From positions 33,430,001 to 33,494,000 of the forward strand of contig NC_084927.1 of NCBI RefSeq assembly GCF_958298935.1: DNA of 64,000 bases, in the 5' to 3' direction. Numbering within the stretch: the stretch's first letter is position 1; every line of letters begins with the position of its first letter. The notes beneath the pieces are model-generated. The model worked only from the letters and a program-made list of their open reading frames with translations. It searched no databases and was not told the origin of the DNA. Positions 24,083-36,375 of the stretch are shown here, piece by piece. The translations under genes and the position numbers were made by a program. The stretch is from Phragmites australis. Its lineage: Eukaryota; Streptophyta; Magnoliopsida; Poales; Poaceae.

Positions 24083-25085
24083 TTAGATATGACATGAATA
24101 TTTTTTAGTAAGTTGGATTAAATAGATATTCCTACACAGACTAGGCATGCTAGTACACTTAAACATTAGAATATCTCTAAATATGATGTGAATCATCATC
24201 AAAATATTCTGCAATAGTTTAGAAGTGCTAGTTTCCAGGACATGGCCAAAACAAAGCACGAATAGAAGGATTTCCAAGACATACGTAATATTTTGCAGGG
24301 AAGGTCACAATTGTACTATTGTTGACTTCAGTGGTACCATTGGTGATGTCTGCCATGACGTAGTTGTTTGCTTGTTGTAGAAGATGTAGTCGTACACTGT
24401 GTGGTCGGTGTAGATGAAGTAGTACGAAGTCGTGCGCGAACAGACATAGACGAACGTGAGTTATCACACGAAAAAGTGCTCCCCAAAAGCCTTATTTGCC
24501 TTCTCCCGATGCAGGATCTCAAAGGCGGGATTCCGGAGGCCTGCTCTCTCTAACTCTGGTGCACGCTGAAGCAGGTATGGAGAAACTTATGTAGCAATAA
24601 CAAAACAATGGAATGAGGGAGAAAACTTGAAGACTTAATTTCAATGTGCGCGGGACTCGTCCTTATATAGGCACGAGCAAGGAAGCTGAAGTGTTTCATC
24701 TCCTTATAATTGATGAGAGGATTAAATGGGGTGACCCAATAATTCCAATAATCCCTTTATCTCCTGAAGTTGAATCACTTCCCCTCCTGGCAACTGGCGC
24801 TGTAGGTGACACGAGAACCAGGGGTTCCCGAGTCCCGAGGCCAGGACAGCAGAGTGCCACGTGGCGCCCTCCCTCGGGGGTTATCTCCCCGAGGTCCGAG
24901 AAGACTAAGTCTCGGGAGAGGGTGCTCGGGGCCATGCACAGTGGTCCCTGAGTACCCGAGTTCCCCGATGACTCGAGAAGGCCAAGTTCCGGGAGAGGGT
25001 GCTCGGAGCCATAAACAGTGGTCCCCGAGATCCCCGATGATAAGAGAAGTCAGTTCCGAGAGAGGATGCTCGGGGCCATGAAAGT
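24083..25085 (-). mobile_element. Copia-type LTR, leader and gag start (fragment)
   Basis: On the minus strand, an LTR-like stretch (25085 to about 24560) with three imperfect repeats of 67-77 bp, each containing gagagGgtgctcgg, is followed by a leader of about 200 bp. Then comes ATGGCAGACATCACC at about 24357, opening a frame (MADITNGTTEVNNSTIVTF...) that looks like the start of a copia gag. The frame is soon lost. The element is truncated after the gag start. Confidence 0.4.
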
Positions 25086-25087
25086 CT

Positions 25088-25400
25088 TGACCTCCTTGAT
25101 AATATGAAGGTTGGTATCAAAGATTAGTATGTCATCAACATACAAGTACATAATAACTCCTTTGCCTCCACCATGGCGGTAGTACACACACCTGTCAGTT
25201 TCATTCACAGCAAAGCCCTAAGATGTGAGAGTTCTGTCGAACTTCTGCTTAGGTACTTGTTTAAGGCCATACAAAGACTTTAATAACTTACAGACCCTTC
25301 CTTCTTGACCAACTACTACAAAACCATCTGATTGTTCCATATAGACTTCTCATCCAACTCTCCATTCAGGAAAGTTGTCTTTAACATATTGTCTATTTTG
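25088..25400 (-). pseudogene. Ty1/copia reverse transcriptase fragment
   Basis: The minus strand translates, with one frameshift and one in-frame stop, into hallmark copia reverse transcriptase segments: FLNGELDE, then KLLKSLYGLKQ, and the catalytic YVDDILIF. Only about 100 residues remain. It abuts the LTR fragment on its 3' side, so a later insertion or deletion joined the two. It is a non-functional relic. Confidence 0.85.
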
Positions 25401-27570
25401 ATAAATACAGTGTCATATGTTATCTATTTTTGGATTTTTCTGACTCGGGCTCATTAAGTGTGTGGTGCCACATGGCCGACGGAGACCATTTAACAGAAAC
25501 ATGGCATATGCTGGCACGCGATCGGTGCATATCAATATCATCGTATGCACCGATGCACATCCCCATGCAGTAGCCACAGCTAGAATGGATTGGACGATGG
25601 TCCTGTTTGGCACAGTTTATTGCTAGTTTATGTTTTTCAGAAACTATAAACTGAAACAAATAGACTAGTTTATTGCTAGCCTTTAAAAGTTGGCACAACT
25701 AAAATTTATAGTCTTTTGCTAAAAACTATTTATGGCTTATGCTAAAAATTATTATTTTTTATTAAAAAAATTTGGGTTCTCAACGACGACCATTTTCTTG
25801 GTGACGGTTCGGCGTCAGGTGTGGAGGTATTGTTCATGCCTCCCCAGTAGTTCTACCTGCCAGTGGTTAGGACCTGGGACTTGTTCTACGTGAAATTTAT
25901 GCCGTGTGTCGCGGAACATCTGTATTTTGAGCTGGAGAGACTGCGGTTCTGGGGAAGTTTCGGCGTTGGGGCTAGCTGTTTGACTTGCAAACCTTCATAT
26001 GGCTTCGTTGTTCCGCGGTTCTCAGCGCGAACCGTGGAAACGCAAACGGCTTATTCTATGTCTGTAGCAGGAGCAGGGGTAGCTACTCTTTGATCTGGAA
26101 ATAGAGATGCACAAAAATCAATGAGGATCCTTGCTGTACATCTGGCACTATATATGCCGGATTGTACAGAGGATAACAGGAGCTATACTTGTTTGATCAC
26201 GGTTTTTCTCATACAATCTATTCATACGGATCGTACATATACATGTCAACACTGAGACCCTGTTTTGACAAATAAGGACAAATTTTCGATTTGAGTTTTC
26301 TTTCAAGTTCCTGTTCTGTATAGAGTTGGCACAAGATTTAAACTCTGTTAGTACCTCATAACACCATATAAGAAGACGTGATACTTAAAATTGTTTTGTA
26401 ACATACCGAGTGTCATTTGGCTTAGATCCCGAGTTGGGTTTTGAGCCTTCTTTAGAGACAACTAGGCAGAATGACACTCTTCGCTATGTCTGTTTCGAAC
26501 AAATGTAAACAAATATAATGCTGGAATATTGTGTGATTTGTAAGTTTTAATTTGAAGGATAAGATGAGTCTTTTTTAGGCTATTTTACAGCTACACTCAT
26601 TGAAATGTTGTGGCTGTAGCTTTTATTTAATACAAGACTTCAATACCAGGACAAAATTGTAAATATGGCACCAATTTGCACCTAAAATGATAGAACAAAT
26701 TTATTTTGCTAAGCTACTAATCATGTAAATTGTAACTTTGAAGATGCAAGAGGCTGAAAACTCAGTGTAGATAAATCATATTATCTCTAGCAGCTTAGCT
26801 TTGTTTCCATAAATTATAATAACTTTGACATTCTTTCTGTACTGAACTTTCTTGCTTTGGCTTTCCTCTGAGATTTCAGAATACAATACCCATTTACATA
26901 GTTCGTTCATACATCATAATTAACTGAGAAATCAAACCTGAATTTTCTCCATTGCTGTTGCAAGTGAATGTTGTATAGGATAGGGACATTGTTGATGTGT
27001 TTGGGCAATTCCTAGCCTCTATGCAGTTTGCTGAACTCATGAAAGATTTATCTGCCACAATGCAAAAGGATTAGTCAATGGAAATAAATGTATACCAAAT
27101 TATCCAGAATCTGAACCCAACCATCATACCTTGTAAAATTAGTTGGGCGAAATTACAACATACCAAATTTTACATGAGCACACGAATCCAATAAATTGAC
27201 CAAATCAGTATGATTCTTGCCACATGTGCTGGCACATTACCACTTCGGCAAAGTAAACGAATTTGTACATGAATACTAAGATTAGCTCAGAATGAGCTCA
27301 ACATGGGGCTGCTGGCAGCCTTGCAGTTCATAAATTTAGGTGCTGCTGCATCTATCTTCATATAACAGATCTTAATTGGCGGTAGCACACTTAAATAGAT
27401 CGGTAACTTGATTAAACTTTTAGAAACAAAAGCACCCGACGACTTTACAAAGCCTAATCCCTCGAATTCGTTCAGAAGCAGCTAATAGCACTCTTTTTGA
27501 TCACTAAAATCCCTAAATCTGTCTAATCCAGCTCTAAAATAAGAGGTTTCAGGATGAAAAACAAAACACA
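25401..27570. other. Intergenic, possible minus-strand transcript
   Basis: Mostly AT-rich. A stretch near 25600-25760 resembles a small DNA element (gtcctgtttggcacagttt end). On the minus strand, 27052-26928 is bounded by a plausible acceptor (tgtggcag) and donor (TCAG|gtttga) and has an open frame, so it could be an exon downstream of the GC-rich segment at 27.6-28.3 kb. No protein family is recognised. Confidence 0.25.
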
Positions 27571-27575
27571 TACCT

Positions 27576-28300
27576 TCAATGGCTTCTACTGGTGGAGTCT
27601 GTAGCTGCCACTTGCCGCAGCAGTTCGTGACGGTGGCTCAGTGTGGCGCGGCTCGGGTGGCGGCCCCTTGAATCCGGTGGGGCGCGGCTCCGGTGGCTTT
27701 GGCCGGCGGCAGAGGAGGTGGATCTGGGCGAGATCGGGCGCGGTGCGTGAGCTCTCATGCTGCTTCAGCTTCGGCTTCGGCCTCGCCGCGGCCCCGCTCG
27801 GTGCGCTCCACACGCCGAGCAGCCCAGGAGGCTAGGAGGCGGACCAGCACCGGCGTCGGCAGGAGGCGAGCCGCTGACCTCGGTTGGGTAAGGCGAAGGG
27901 GCGAGAAGCAGACGGACGGAGCGAGCGAAGAAGAAGGCAGCGCCATCGGGGAGGTGGATCCGGGTGGTGGCAGCTCGGTTCCGGTGGGGAGTTGGAGCTG
28001 GGAGGTGGCGGCTCAGTCCTGGTGGCGGTAGCATGGATTCGGTCGGTAGCATTGCGTGAGGAGGCGGAGGCGAGAGGTGAGAGGCGTTGGCGCCTGTGGC
28101 CACCGGAGAAGGAGGTAGAGAGTATTTTTCTGTCGGTGACTGGAGCTCGCGGAGGGGAGTCTCGGGAGTTCCCTGGGCTTCGCGTGAGGTGGGGGCTGGC
28201 GCCAGGACCGGGGCCCACCTCTCATGGTCATGCTACAGTAGCTACAGTGACAGGAGGTCTGAGCTCTCACGTAGTCCGTCACCGTTAGTATATGTTATCT
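27576..28300 (-). other. GC-rich segment, candidate first exon or promoter
   Basis: G+C rises sharply and open frames appear on both strands. On the minus strand a good donor (CCATTGAAG|gtatgtg, about 27573) ends the segment and is followed by AT-rich intron-like sequence, so it could be a 5' exon or leader of an unidentified gene. The Arg/Pro/Gly-rich translations match nothing I know. Confidence 0.25.
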
Positions 28301-30487
28301 ATCTATAGGAAAACAGCCAAACATTTTGGGTTTTTTCTAAACTTGGTCCATTCATGTTTGGTTGGTTCTCGATTAATATATTCTCTCCATTTCAAGATAT
28401 AATATGTGGGTTGATTTGGTACTATCTTTTAAATTGTATTTTGATTATTAATTTCTCTTATAGTATGTGGAAGTACTTTGAATTATGAATCTAACAATAT
28501 TATTTTTGTTTCACATGATTTATATACCGTTTGACTTTCTTTTGAACAATACCGTTCCACTAATTGGTGGTTAATTTTCCAAAGTTCGCGGTCTATGCTT
28601 CAGCAACCACCGAAGGCACATGATTAGAGCAGTGGGTACGGACTTCTTTACGTAGTTTGAATGGGATTTTAGGCTCCGGATATCACATCTATTACCATAG
28701 CTTTCCTTTTTTTAAAAACTGTGTTTCTATTTAATCGGACGGTTGTTTTTCTTATATTTTTTATTATATGCATCTCAGTTATACATAGATCGAAGACGGA
28801 CTTTTACACATTTATATTATCTTATATAACTATAAAAACTAATAAAACTTCTACTATAAAAAATAAAGAAAAATAGAGTACAAGATACGGGGAATATTTT
28901 TTACACCCTATAGGAGTGTTTTTAAAGAAACGAGGTGTTAGCCTGACATATCTCTTTTTTGACCACTACGGTAGCCGCCGCTCTACAGCGTACAGCGAGG
29001 CCAAATTCCAAGGTGAATTTGCTGGTAGTACTAAATCATGCTGTTGTCCTTCGTCATTTCAGGAAGCGCATCGTACGCTCTGTGATTACTCGCAGGAATA
29101 AACTAGTAACTAGTCTTGCTAATCATGCATGTAGGGCTTGTTCATTGTGCGCCGCGAGTTTCTTGGAAACCCGACCAACAAGACGACACACCGACCTGGA
29201 AAGATTCGCAATCATATCCAGAATCCGATGCACTGAACGGTTTAATACAGTGAACAGAAAATCGGGTTCGATGGTTTCAAGTTCTTTTTTAAGCGCGGTT
29301 TAGGAAATCGGCATGATCTTTAACATATATTTTTTATCCTTATTTTTTCTAATTATCTGTTATCAAAAAGTTTTAAAAATATAATCATTTAAATGTATTT
29401 TTAATGATAAATCTATTATTATAATTTTTATGTGATAAATATTAATATTACTATGTATACTAACGGTCAAAGTTTATCAAATTTGTATGTACTTATTCTT
29501 AAATGATATATATTTTAGAAGAAAAGTAGTGCATGGGTCATTGGACTCGAGAGTACCAAAAATTATAAGCGGTTGATGTGTCGCGTGTTTGCGCAATATA
29601 TACGCGGTAAAATCATGTAAAAAAACACCAAGAAAACTTTGAAGAATGCAACGTGACACCTACTTCTAGTCATCACACCAATAAAAGAGTGCAAATCCTC
29701 GAAGCAATATGTATTAGGGACCATGCTGCTTCATTATGAAAAAAAAGACAACACAACGAAAAAAACAACAATTACTAGTAGCACAAATTGTCCAAAAGGA
29801 TCCCGTCTGCTTTCGTAGGATCGACACAGCGAAAGTGATACCACAGCCGCAAACTCGTAGCCAAAAAGATTAGGCCATCTCCAGTGACAAAAAAAAAAAC
29901 TTAATGGAGCGAGATGGCAAACATGAGTCGACTCATTCCCGCCGTAGAGCGGTCAAACCATATACAGAAGATTCAAACTCAATCTTTAATTCGATGCATG
30001 ATTATTAAAATAATATTTGTATATAGTAAAATCACCTGACTCTATATCAGGTCATCTCCCGAGTGTTTGGGGGCTGAGGAGAGAAAATCAATTTTTTATT
30101 AGCTATGGATCACACGCAATAGTTCGGCAGAGCGGAGAGGTGAACCGAACGCATTCGTGCGTGGCTGAAATTTTTCGTGATGGTTCGACTTGCCAGTGGA
30201 GGCGCTCTTAACGCATTTCCAACCCATCCGTCCGTCTCCCTTCCAGCCTGCCTGCCTGCCCCGTCACTTCACCTTCCATCCTCTCCCTGTCCGATAAAAA
30301 ATGTGAAGACTCACTCCAACAGCAAACCCCACAGGGATATTGATCGAAACCGGTGTCTTCTAGCCGCATTGCCGCAGCCACAACTCCGTCCATCTTCTTC
30401 AATTTGTGGCAGCGCTGCCACAACCGCTCACCCACCACTCCTTCCCCCAATTTCTCGCATTCATAACACCTCCCTCCCGGTTAGAGA
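28301..30487. other. Intergenic and upstream region of the WEB gene
   Basis: AT-rich with isolated MITE-like termini (for example attctctccatttcaagatataatatg at 28380). The last 250 bases become C/T-rich, as expected for the promoter and leader of the gene that follows. No other gene is supported. Confidence 0.35.
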
Positions 30488-30527
30488 GTGACGCACCAAG
30501 GAGGAGAATCCGAAGCAGAATCCGAAG

Positions 30528-30548
30528 CAGCAGCAGCAGCAGCAGCAG
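30528..30548 (+). repeat. (CAG)7 microsatellite in the WEB gene leader
   Basis: Seven CAG units end 10 bases before the ATG at 30559. Just upstream, aatccgaagcag is itself present twice. Confidence 0.9.
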
Positions 30549-30558
30549 TGAGTCAGCA

Positions 30559-33076
30559 ATGCAGGGCTCCAAGACCAAGTAAGTGTTTCTCACTCCATTC
30601 TGTATTTTCGATTCCGGTTCTCGATCACTGCGAGTTCCCGGCGAGGTGGATCTCCGCGGGCGCGGGCGCACGGAGAAATGGTGGTTTCTTCTTTCTTGGT
30701 CTGATGGTGATTTGGTTTGTTGGTGCGCAGATCTGGCTCTGCCGAGGCGAAGAGCAACGGCAAGCCGCCGGAGAAGAAGGGCACGCCGCCGACCCCCAAG
30801 GACAGCAAGCCGCGCAAGCCGGCTGTTCCCAAGTCGACTGCCGCCCATGGCACGCCGCCGAGTGCGCCGCGCGCGGCTGATAAGTCCCCCGGGTCGGCCG
30901 ACCGCAAGGCGCCCACGACCAAAGCCGCCCCCCGGCTCACCACGCCTCCTGAGGTGAGAATTCCAGTAATTGCTCGCGCTGCGGCGCGGAAAGCTGCGTT
31001 CTTTTTGTGGAATTCTGAGTGGTTTTTGATGGATTTCAGAAGCAAGGGAAGGCCGCGAAGCCTCCTCCTCAGGAGCTGCAGGCACTGCTTGCCGCGGTTC
31101 AAGAAGAGCTCACGACGGCGAAGGAGCTGTTGATGGAGAAGGAGAAGGAAAAGGGCAAAGTTCTGGAGGAGCTGGAGCGTGCTAAGAAGGTGGCTGATGA
31201 GGCCAGTGCGAAGCTGCAGGAGGCACTCGATGTGCAGAGGAAGCCCACGGAGGCAGCGGAGGCTGAGAAGTCCTCCACCGTCGAGTCGGAGCAGACAAGC
31301 ATTGGGTCGTTGCAGAGGAAGCTGGAGAGCATGCAGAGCCAGCAGGAGGCTGATGCGGCCGCACTGCGGTCGACGGTGGAGCAGGCTGAGAAAGCAAGGT
31401 ATGAGCTGGCAGATGCAATCGATGCCAAGAACGAAGCGCTCAGCCAGGCAGATGATACCATGAGGGCCGCTGAGGCGAATGCTGAGAAAGTCGAGCTCCT
31501 CAATGCCGAGGTTAAGCGCCTGAAAGAGCTGGTTGATTCAAAGATGGATGGCAAGGCGAAAAAAGCTGCTGAGAGGATTCAAAAGCTTGAGACAGAGAAC
31601 TCTAAATTAAAACTTGAGCTTGAGAAAGTAAAAGCTGCTGAAGAGAGGGTGGCTGAGCTGGAGTGCATGGTTAAAGAACTTAATATTGATGTCGCTGATG
31701 CTAAGAATGCAGGATCAAAGTCGAGTGAGTTAGCTGATGAATGGAAGAAGAAGGCGCAGCTGCTGGAGGTCGCAGTAGAGGAAGCTGACCGATCTAACAT
31801 TTTGAAGGGCGAGTCTTTGGATTCAGCAATGAAAGAACTGGGTGCAACAAGTACTTTGCTCCGGGATAAAGAATCTGAAGTTGCTGTTCTTCAGGACAAG
31901 GTCAGGTTTTTGGAGGATGAGGTGGCTAGGCAGAAGGGAGATATTAATGTGTCAGGCGAACGGTTTGATGCTGCAGAGAAAGAGGCGGCTGATTTATGGA
32001 CAGAGGTTGAAGGGCTTAGGTTGAAGCTCCGTGCAGCGGAAGAAGAGAAATTGGAGGCCTTGAACAGCAACAAAAATGCTAGTTCAGAACTAGAGACCCT
32101 GACTGAACAGAAAAACCAGCTGGACAAGGAGCTTGAAGCTAGCAAAGATGAAGCTGACAAGGTTAAGAAGGCAATGGAAGGTCTGGCCTCAGCCTTACAC
32201 GAAATGTCAGCTGAATCTAGAGAGGTACAGGAGAAGTACCTTATGAAACAAGACGAAATTGAGCGTGTCCAGGCACAGGTTGAGGAGCTTAACATGAGTC
32301 TGAAGAATACTAAGGAGAACTATGAAGTGATGCTTGATGAAGCAAACTATGAGAAGGTTTGCCTTACGAAGTCAGTTGAAAGAATGGAAGCAGAAGCTAA
32401 GAACACGCATGAGGAATGGCAGTCCAAAGAGCTAAGTTTTGTAAACTCTATTAAGAAGTCAGAAGAAGAAATAGTCGCTATCAGACTTCAGATGGATAGG
32501 ACCTTGGAGGTGGTGAAAGGCAAGGAAAATGAAAACGCTCAGTTGCAGGAGAAGATGCAGCACCTTGAAGTTCAGCTAATGGAAGCTAACAGAATCAGAG
32601 AGGAAGCCAAGGCTGAGACTTTGCAATGGAAGGAAAAACTAATGGACAAAGAGAATGAACTACAGAACATAAAACAGGAGAATGACGACTTGCAGGCAAA
32701 GGAAGCAGCTGCTTCTGAGAAGATTAAAGAGCTGTCTTCCCTGGTTGCAAATGCAAAAGATGGCATGATGAATGGTGGTAACAAGGAAGACGATAATGAG
32801 AAGGCTACCAGTGAAGAGGATGATGAACCGGTTGTGGTAGTTGCCAAAATGTGGGAGAACAGCAAGTTCACTGACTATGATTCATCTAAGGAGAATGACG
32901 ATGACTCACAAGCCGATTTGGAATCAAACAAAGGAGATGCAACTCTTGACAGCAACGGGTTGCACTCGATAAAGGAGAACAGTAGTAGTGCATCACCAAC
33001 CAAACAACCTCGGCAGCAAAAGAAGCCTTTACTGAAGAGATTTGGTGGTTTGCTGAAGAAGAAAAGCAAAAATTAG
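30559..33076 (+). CDS. WEB-family coiled-coil protein
   Basis: Exons are 30559-30578, 30731-30953 and 31040-33076, with GT-AG borders (ACCAA|GTAAGT, CTGAG|GTGAGA, TTTCAG|AAG), giving 759 residues. Residues 1-85 are Pro/Lys/Ala-rich and basic. About 90-640 is one long coiled coil full of heptads (EELERAKKVADEASAKLQEA and similar), followed by an acidic segment (EDDNEKATSEEDDEPVVVV) containing a conserved-looking VAKMWENSKFTDYD motif, and a basic tail ending KKPLLKRFGGLLKKKSKN. This architecture and tail match Arabidopsis WEB-family proteins such as At3g02930 and At5g16730. Relatives of WEB1/PMI2 act in light-induced chloroplast movement, but the biochemical role of this branch is not settled. 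The first exon is only 20 nt of coding sequence. The gene converges on the pseudogene at 33.5 kb. Confidence 0.9.
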
Positions 33077-33549
33077 CATGAAATCATCTGATGGTATTTC
33101 TTTGTTCTATGCCATGTGACCTCTCTTGCTTTGATTAACCATCTAGTTTCTGTGCCTTGCCCCCATCATGGTAAAGCAAATGTTGGATGTTTCAAAGAAT
33201 ACAAAAGGTTGATAGTACTTACATCCCTGAGTTCATTTCTTACATTTTAATGTTTGATGATCATATTTATTCATATATGCCTTGTTAATGTTGCTGTAAA
33301 TGAAGCAGAGATTTTCAAATCAGTCATACTACAGAATGATTCAAGAACCTGTGAGCAGAAATGTTGAGCCCCATGTTCCTGAGCTGACATTACAGAATGA
33401 TGATAGTAACGGGTAATACATTATTGGAAAGGGCCTACTAAACATGTCATACCCAGTAGGATTCTTGATGAGGCTGTTGCTCCTCAATAATGGATTTGCT
33501 CCTGCGTGTTTGAGAAAAAAATGTACACTCGTCGGAGTATATCTATCTC
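33077..33549 (+). other. 3' untranslated and intergenic sequence after the WEB gene
   Basis: T-rich DNA after the stop codon, without further open frames. It separates the WEB gene from the convergent pseudogene. No canonical AATAAA stands out. Confidence 0.4.
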
Positions 33550-36375
33550 TTAGAAAGAGAATTCCCCGGGTAAACATTTGCCAAACTTGCTGAATAGAAA
33601 GCTCCTGTACTTCCCCTTAAGTTCCCCAACTGCAGTCGAAAGATACGGTTCTCAGTTAAAAACGAACTACACTTTTTACATACCACTTAACAGGATATTG
33701 ACTATATGTAGGGTGTCGAGAACTATTTACCTCTAATATCTTCAGTTTTGATGTCTGGCAGATTGTCTGGTAATGCCAGCTCTAATAGTGTCTGTATTTG
33801 ACAATTTTTGCCAGTTTATTGTCCATTCCAGAAAGGCAAGCTGAATAACACATGGAAGGAAGCTAAATTTATATTACCATCAATGTACTTTCCAGAGTGC
33901 TTAGCATTGATCAGATATGCTGGTGTATCATATTCTTTCAACTGCAAAGGTAGCAGCACATCAGTCTTCGGACGCACCTACATGTGAGAATAAGGAACTT
34001 GCAAGTGCAAGTGGGTCAACAGGAGAAGCCCCCCTGCTGTAAGCCGGGGCAAATTTACCATCGTGACGTCCAGCCAAGAAATGGTACGCAGCCTGGTTGG
34101 GAGAGAGCTTTGATAGTGATGGTATGGCATCAGTGCTGAAAGTACAAAAGATAGCAACGCACTGTTAGCAAATCAGAGTCTCATTCCTCCTTATCGCAGC
34201 TACAAGTATTTTTCATTTTAACCATCCAGACAATCGGATGTCAATGCCGCTGCTTAGCAAAAGAACTGTTATAACCTCCATAAATGACATGTTTTTTACA
34301 AGACAAATCATGTTATAAAAGCACAGATGATACAATAATCATCGCAGTTGGTTTGGTAAACAATTTCGGCTCCCTCCTTGCCTTTGTTGGGAAAAGCACA
34401 GTAGACCCTTTAGAAGAGATGACTACACCACAGTCAATGGGAAATCACCAAAGCATTCCGAATTTCTGAGCAGGACCTGATGATCTCCACTGGAGCAAAC
34501 AATAATACAATAGAACCACCAAAGCATAGAAGCCTGAAAGCACACAATCTGGAAGATAAATAAGTATGTTACGGAAAGAATAAAACGAAAGAATATGAAG
34601 CAGACTCTACCAGCCTGCAACAGGGAGGCCTCCTCTCGCTAATAATATTGGGGCCGTTAAAGCAGTCAGTGCATCTTTCACAATAGTTGAATCAGCAAAC
34701 GCTTTGCCACATAGGATTAGAGATAAAGCGTTCAATGTCTGCTGCTGCAAATCCATTAGCATATTGTGTTCCAGAACCAAGAACAGTCTTGACATTATTA
34801 CTGCTTAAAACATTCATAAAGAAAGATATTGATTAACCTTACATTGTAGCCAACTACAGATTTTGGTGTCTTGCTAGTAAAGATATTACTTGAATGCGGG
34901 GATAAGTTAAAATCATACGTAAGAGAATGAAAAAGATAATTACCTTATGGAACTGGCAGCATATATAGTCAAAGGGGATGTGTCATGGGAAATCGCACGA
35001 TCTAGTATTCTCCAAAGGACATTGGACAGAAAAATAACAGCAGAGGGGTTATCACTAATGATACGGACCTTTGCATCACATTCTATTGATGAACCAACGG
35101 CACCATCGTGAATATATAGATTTGAGATGGATGAAAGGTGAACCATCACCTAAACAAGGAAGCAGTCTGTCAAAACACAAGGAGGTGTTGGGACTCAATT
35201 AAGAAGAGGCAGATAAAATTTTTGATGCTGACAAAAAGAGGCTAACACTATTTCTGATCCATTCACGAGAATCATTGTTGAACACCATCACATTGAGGGC
35301 TGAAAACCAAAATTCAGAACCTACCAACTTCAGAAGCTTTGCGAACTGAGCTTTCGAAACATCAGGAACCCCACCGATGACATTCCCTCTTAACATGAAG
35401 AGGAATGCCAGACAAATGCTCTGCATGCTCCAGAAGCAGGCACCGAGCTATGTATTTAGTATCATATCAATTGTACGTACACATCATAACAGGACAATAA
35501 AAATTTACACATACCTGGGTAATTAGCACAACCTTTTTGAAGCTCAGATGTCTCCAAGTTAAGGAAGACCTTGTCTTTCACAACAACACCTCTTCCAGCA
35601 ATAGCCCAATTAAGACCATATGAAACCTCTTGGTCTTCTCTGTGCAAAAAATCGTAGATGAAATATGTATAGACATTTGTAATGACTTATCGATTGGAAT
35701 AAATGGAAATATCAAACTCGATACTTGAAGCGTCATGTGACATAACTTGTTTATTGGCACACAGCACTTAACATAGATATTAATAGCATCACGCCTCTAG
35801 GAACTATTAACATAAGGGTATGACCCTTGACCACACAGTCCACACTTACCACAGGTAGGTGATAGCATCTCATTGCTTCTATGGTAAGCGCACTGAAACT
35901 GCAAAATTCAGAAAACAAAAAAATCGTCAGGCTCCACATAGTAATACTGGCATTTCACAATCACAACTACTACGATAACAATCGTAGTTGTGAATTCGCG
36001 TTTTATACAAGGCTCGTATTAAATTCAGCAACAAATGGAGCCTTCTAACCAGCTCTTAGATCACCCAATCGCACCCACCCCGGAGTGCGGCATGCTACCT
36101 AGAAGAATCTAGCAATTAAAATTATTCACCTACTCGTCAGTTCAACGTCAGAGCTATTCGCTCACTGGATCCTTAGCTTGCTGTATGCCCAACCACTTCC
36201 GAAACCAACCAAATCAGTGCAGTTGCGGAACGAACGGAGCGAATCGCAAAGAGCAGCACACGCATGGAGGAGTGGAAGTCGGGACTCACCTGTCGGAGGC
36301 CCCCCTCCGGCGACGACGCTGCGGCGCGGGCGGCGCGGCCGAGAAAGCACAGCATGTATGCGCTTCACTTCCCCC
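33550..36375 (-). pseudogene. Eleven-exon pseudogene, PEPCK(ATP)-like plant family
   Basis: Exon-like blocks on the minus strand lie at about 36375-36290, 35898-35850, 35639-35515, 35420-35325, 35149-34944, 34800-34611, 34548-34341, 34135-33982, 33941-33878, 33791-33731 and 33629-33550, most with good GT-AG borders. They read as one protein, with pieces such as SYGLNWAIAGRGVVVKDKVF, GAVGSSIECDAKVRIISD, LILCGKAFADS, IPSLSKLSPNQAAYHFLAG and GELKGKYRSFL...EFSF. I associate these with a plant family related to ATP-dependent phosphoenolpyruvate carboxykinase; this is from memory and unsearched. Lesions: no ATG in the frame that fits exon 1; a frameshift near 34735; a TGA formed by joining exons 6 and 7; a frameshift near 34452; phase mismatches at the exon 7/8 and 9/10 junctions. 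Introns are retained, so it is not a processed copy. Confidence 0.7.
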
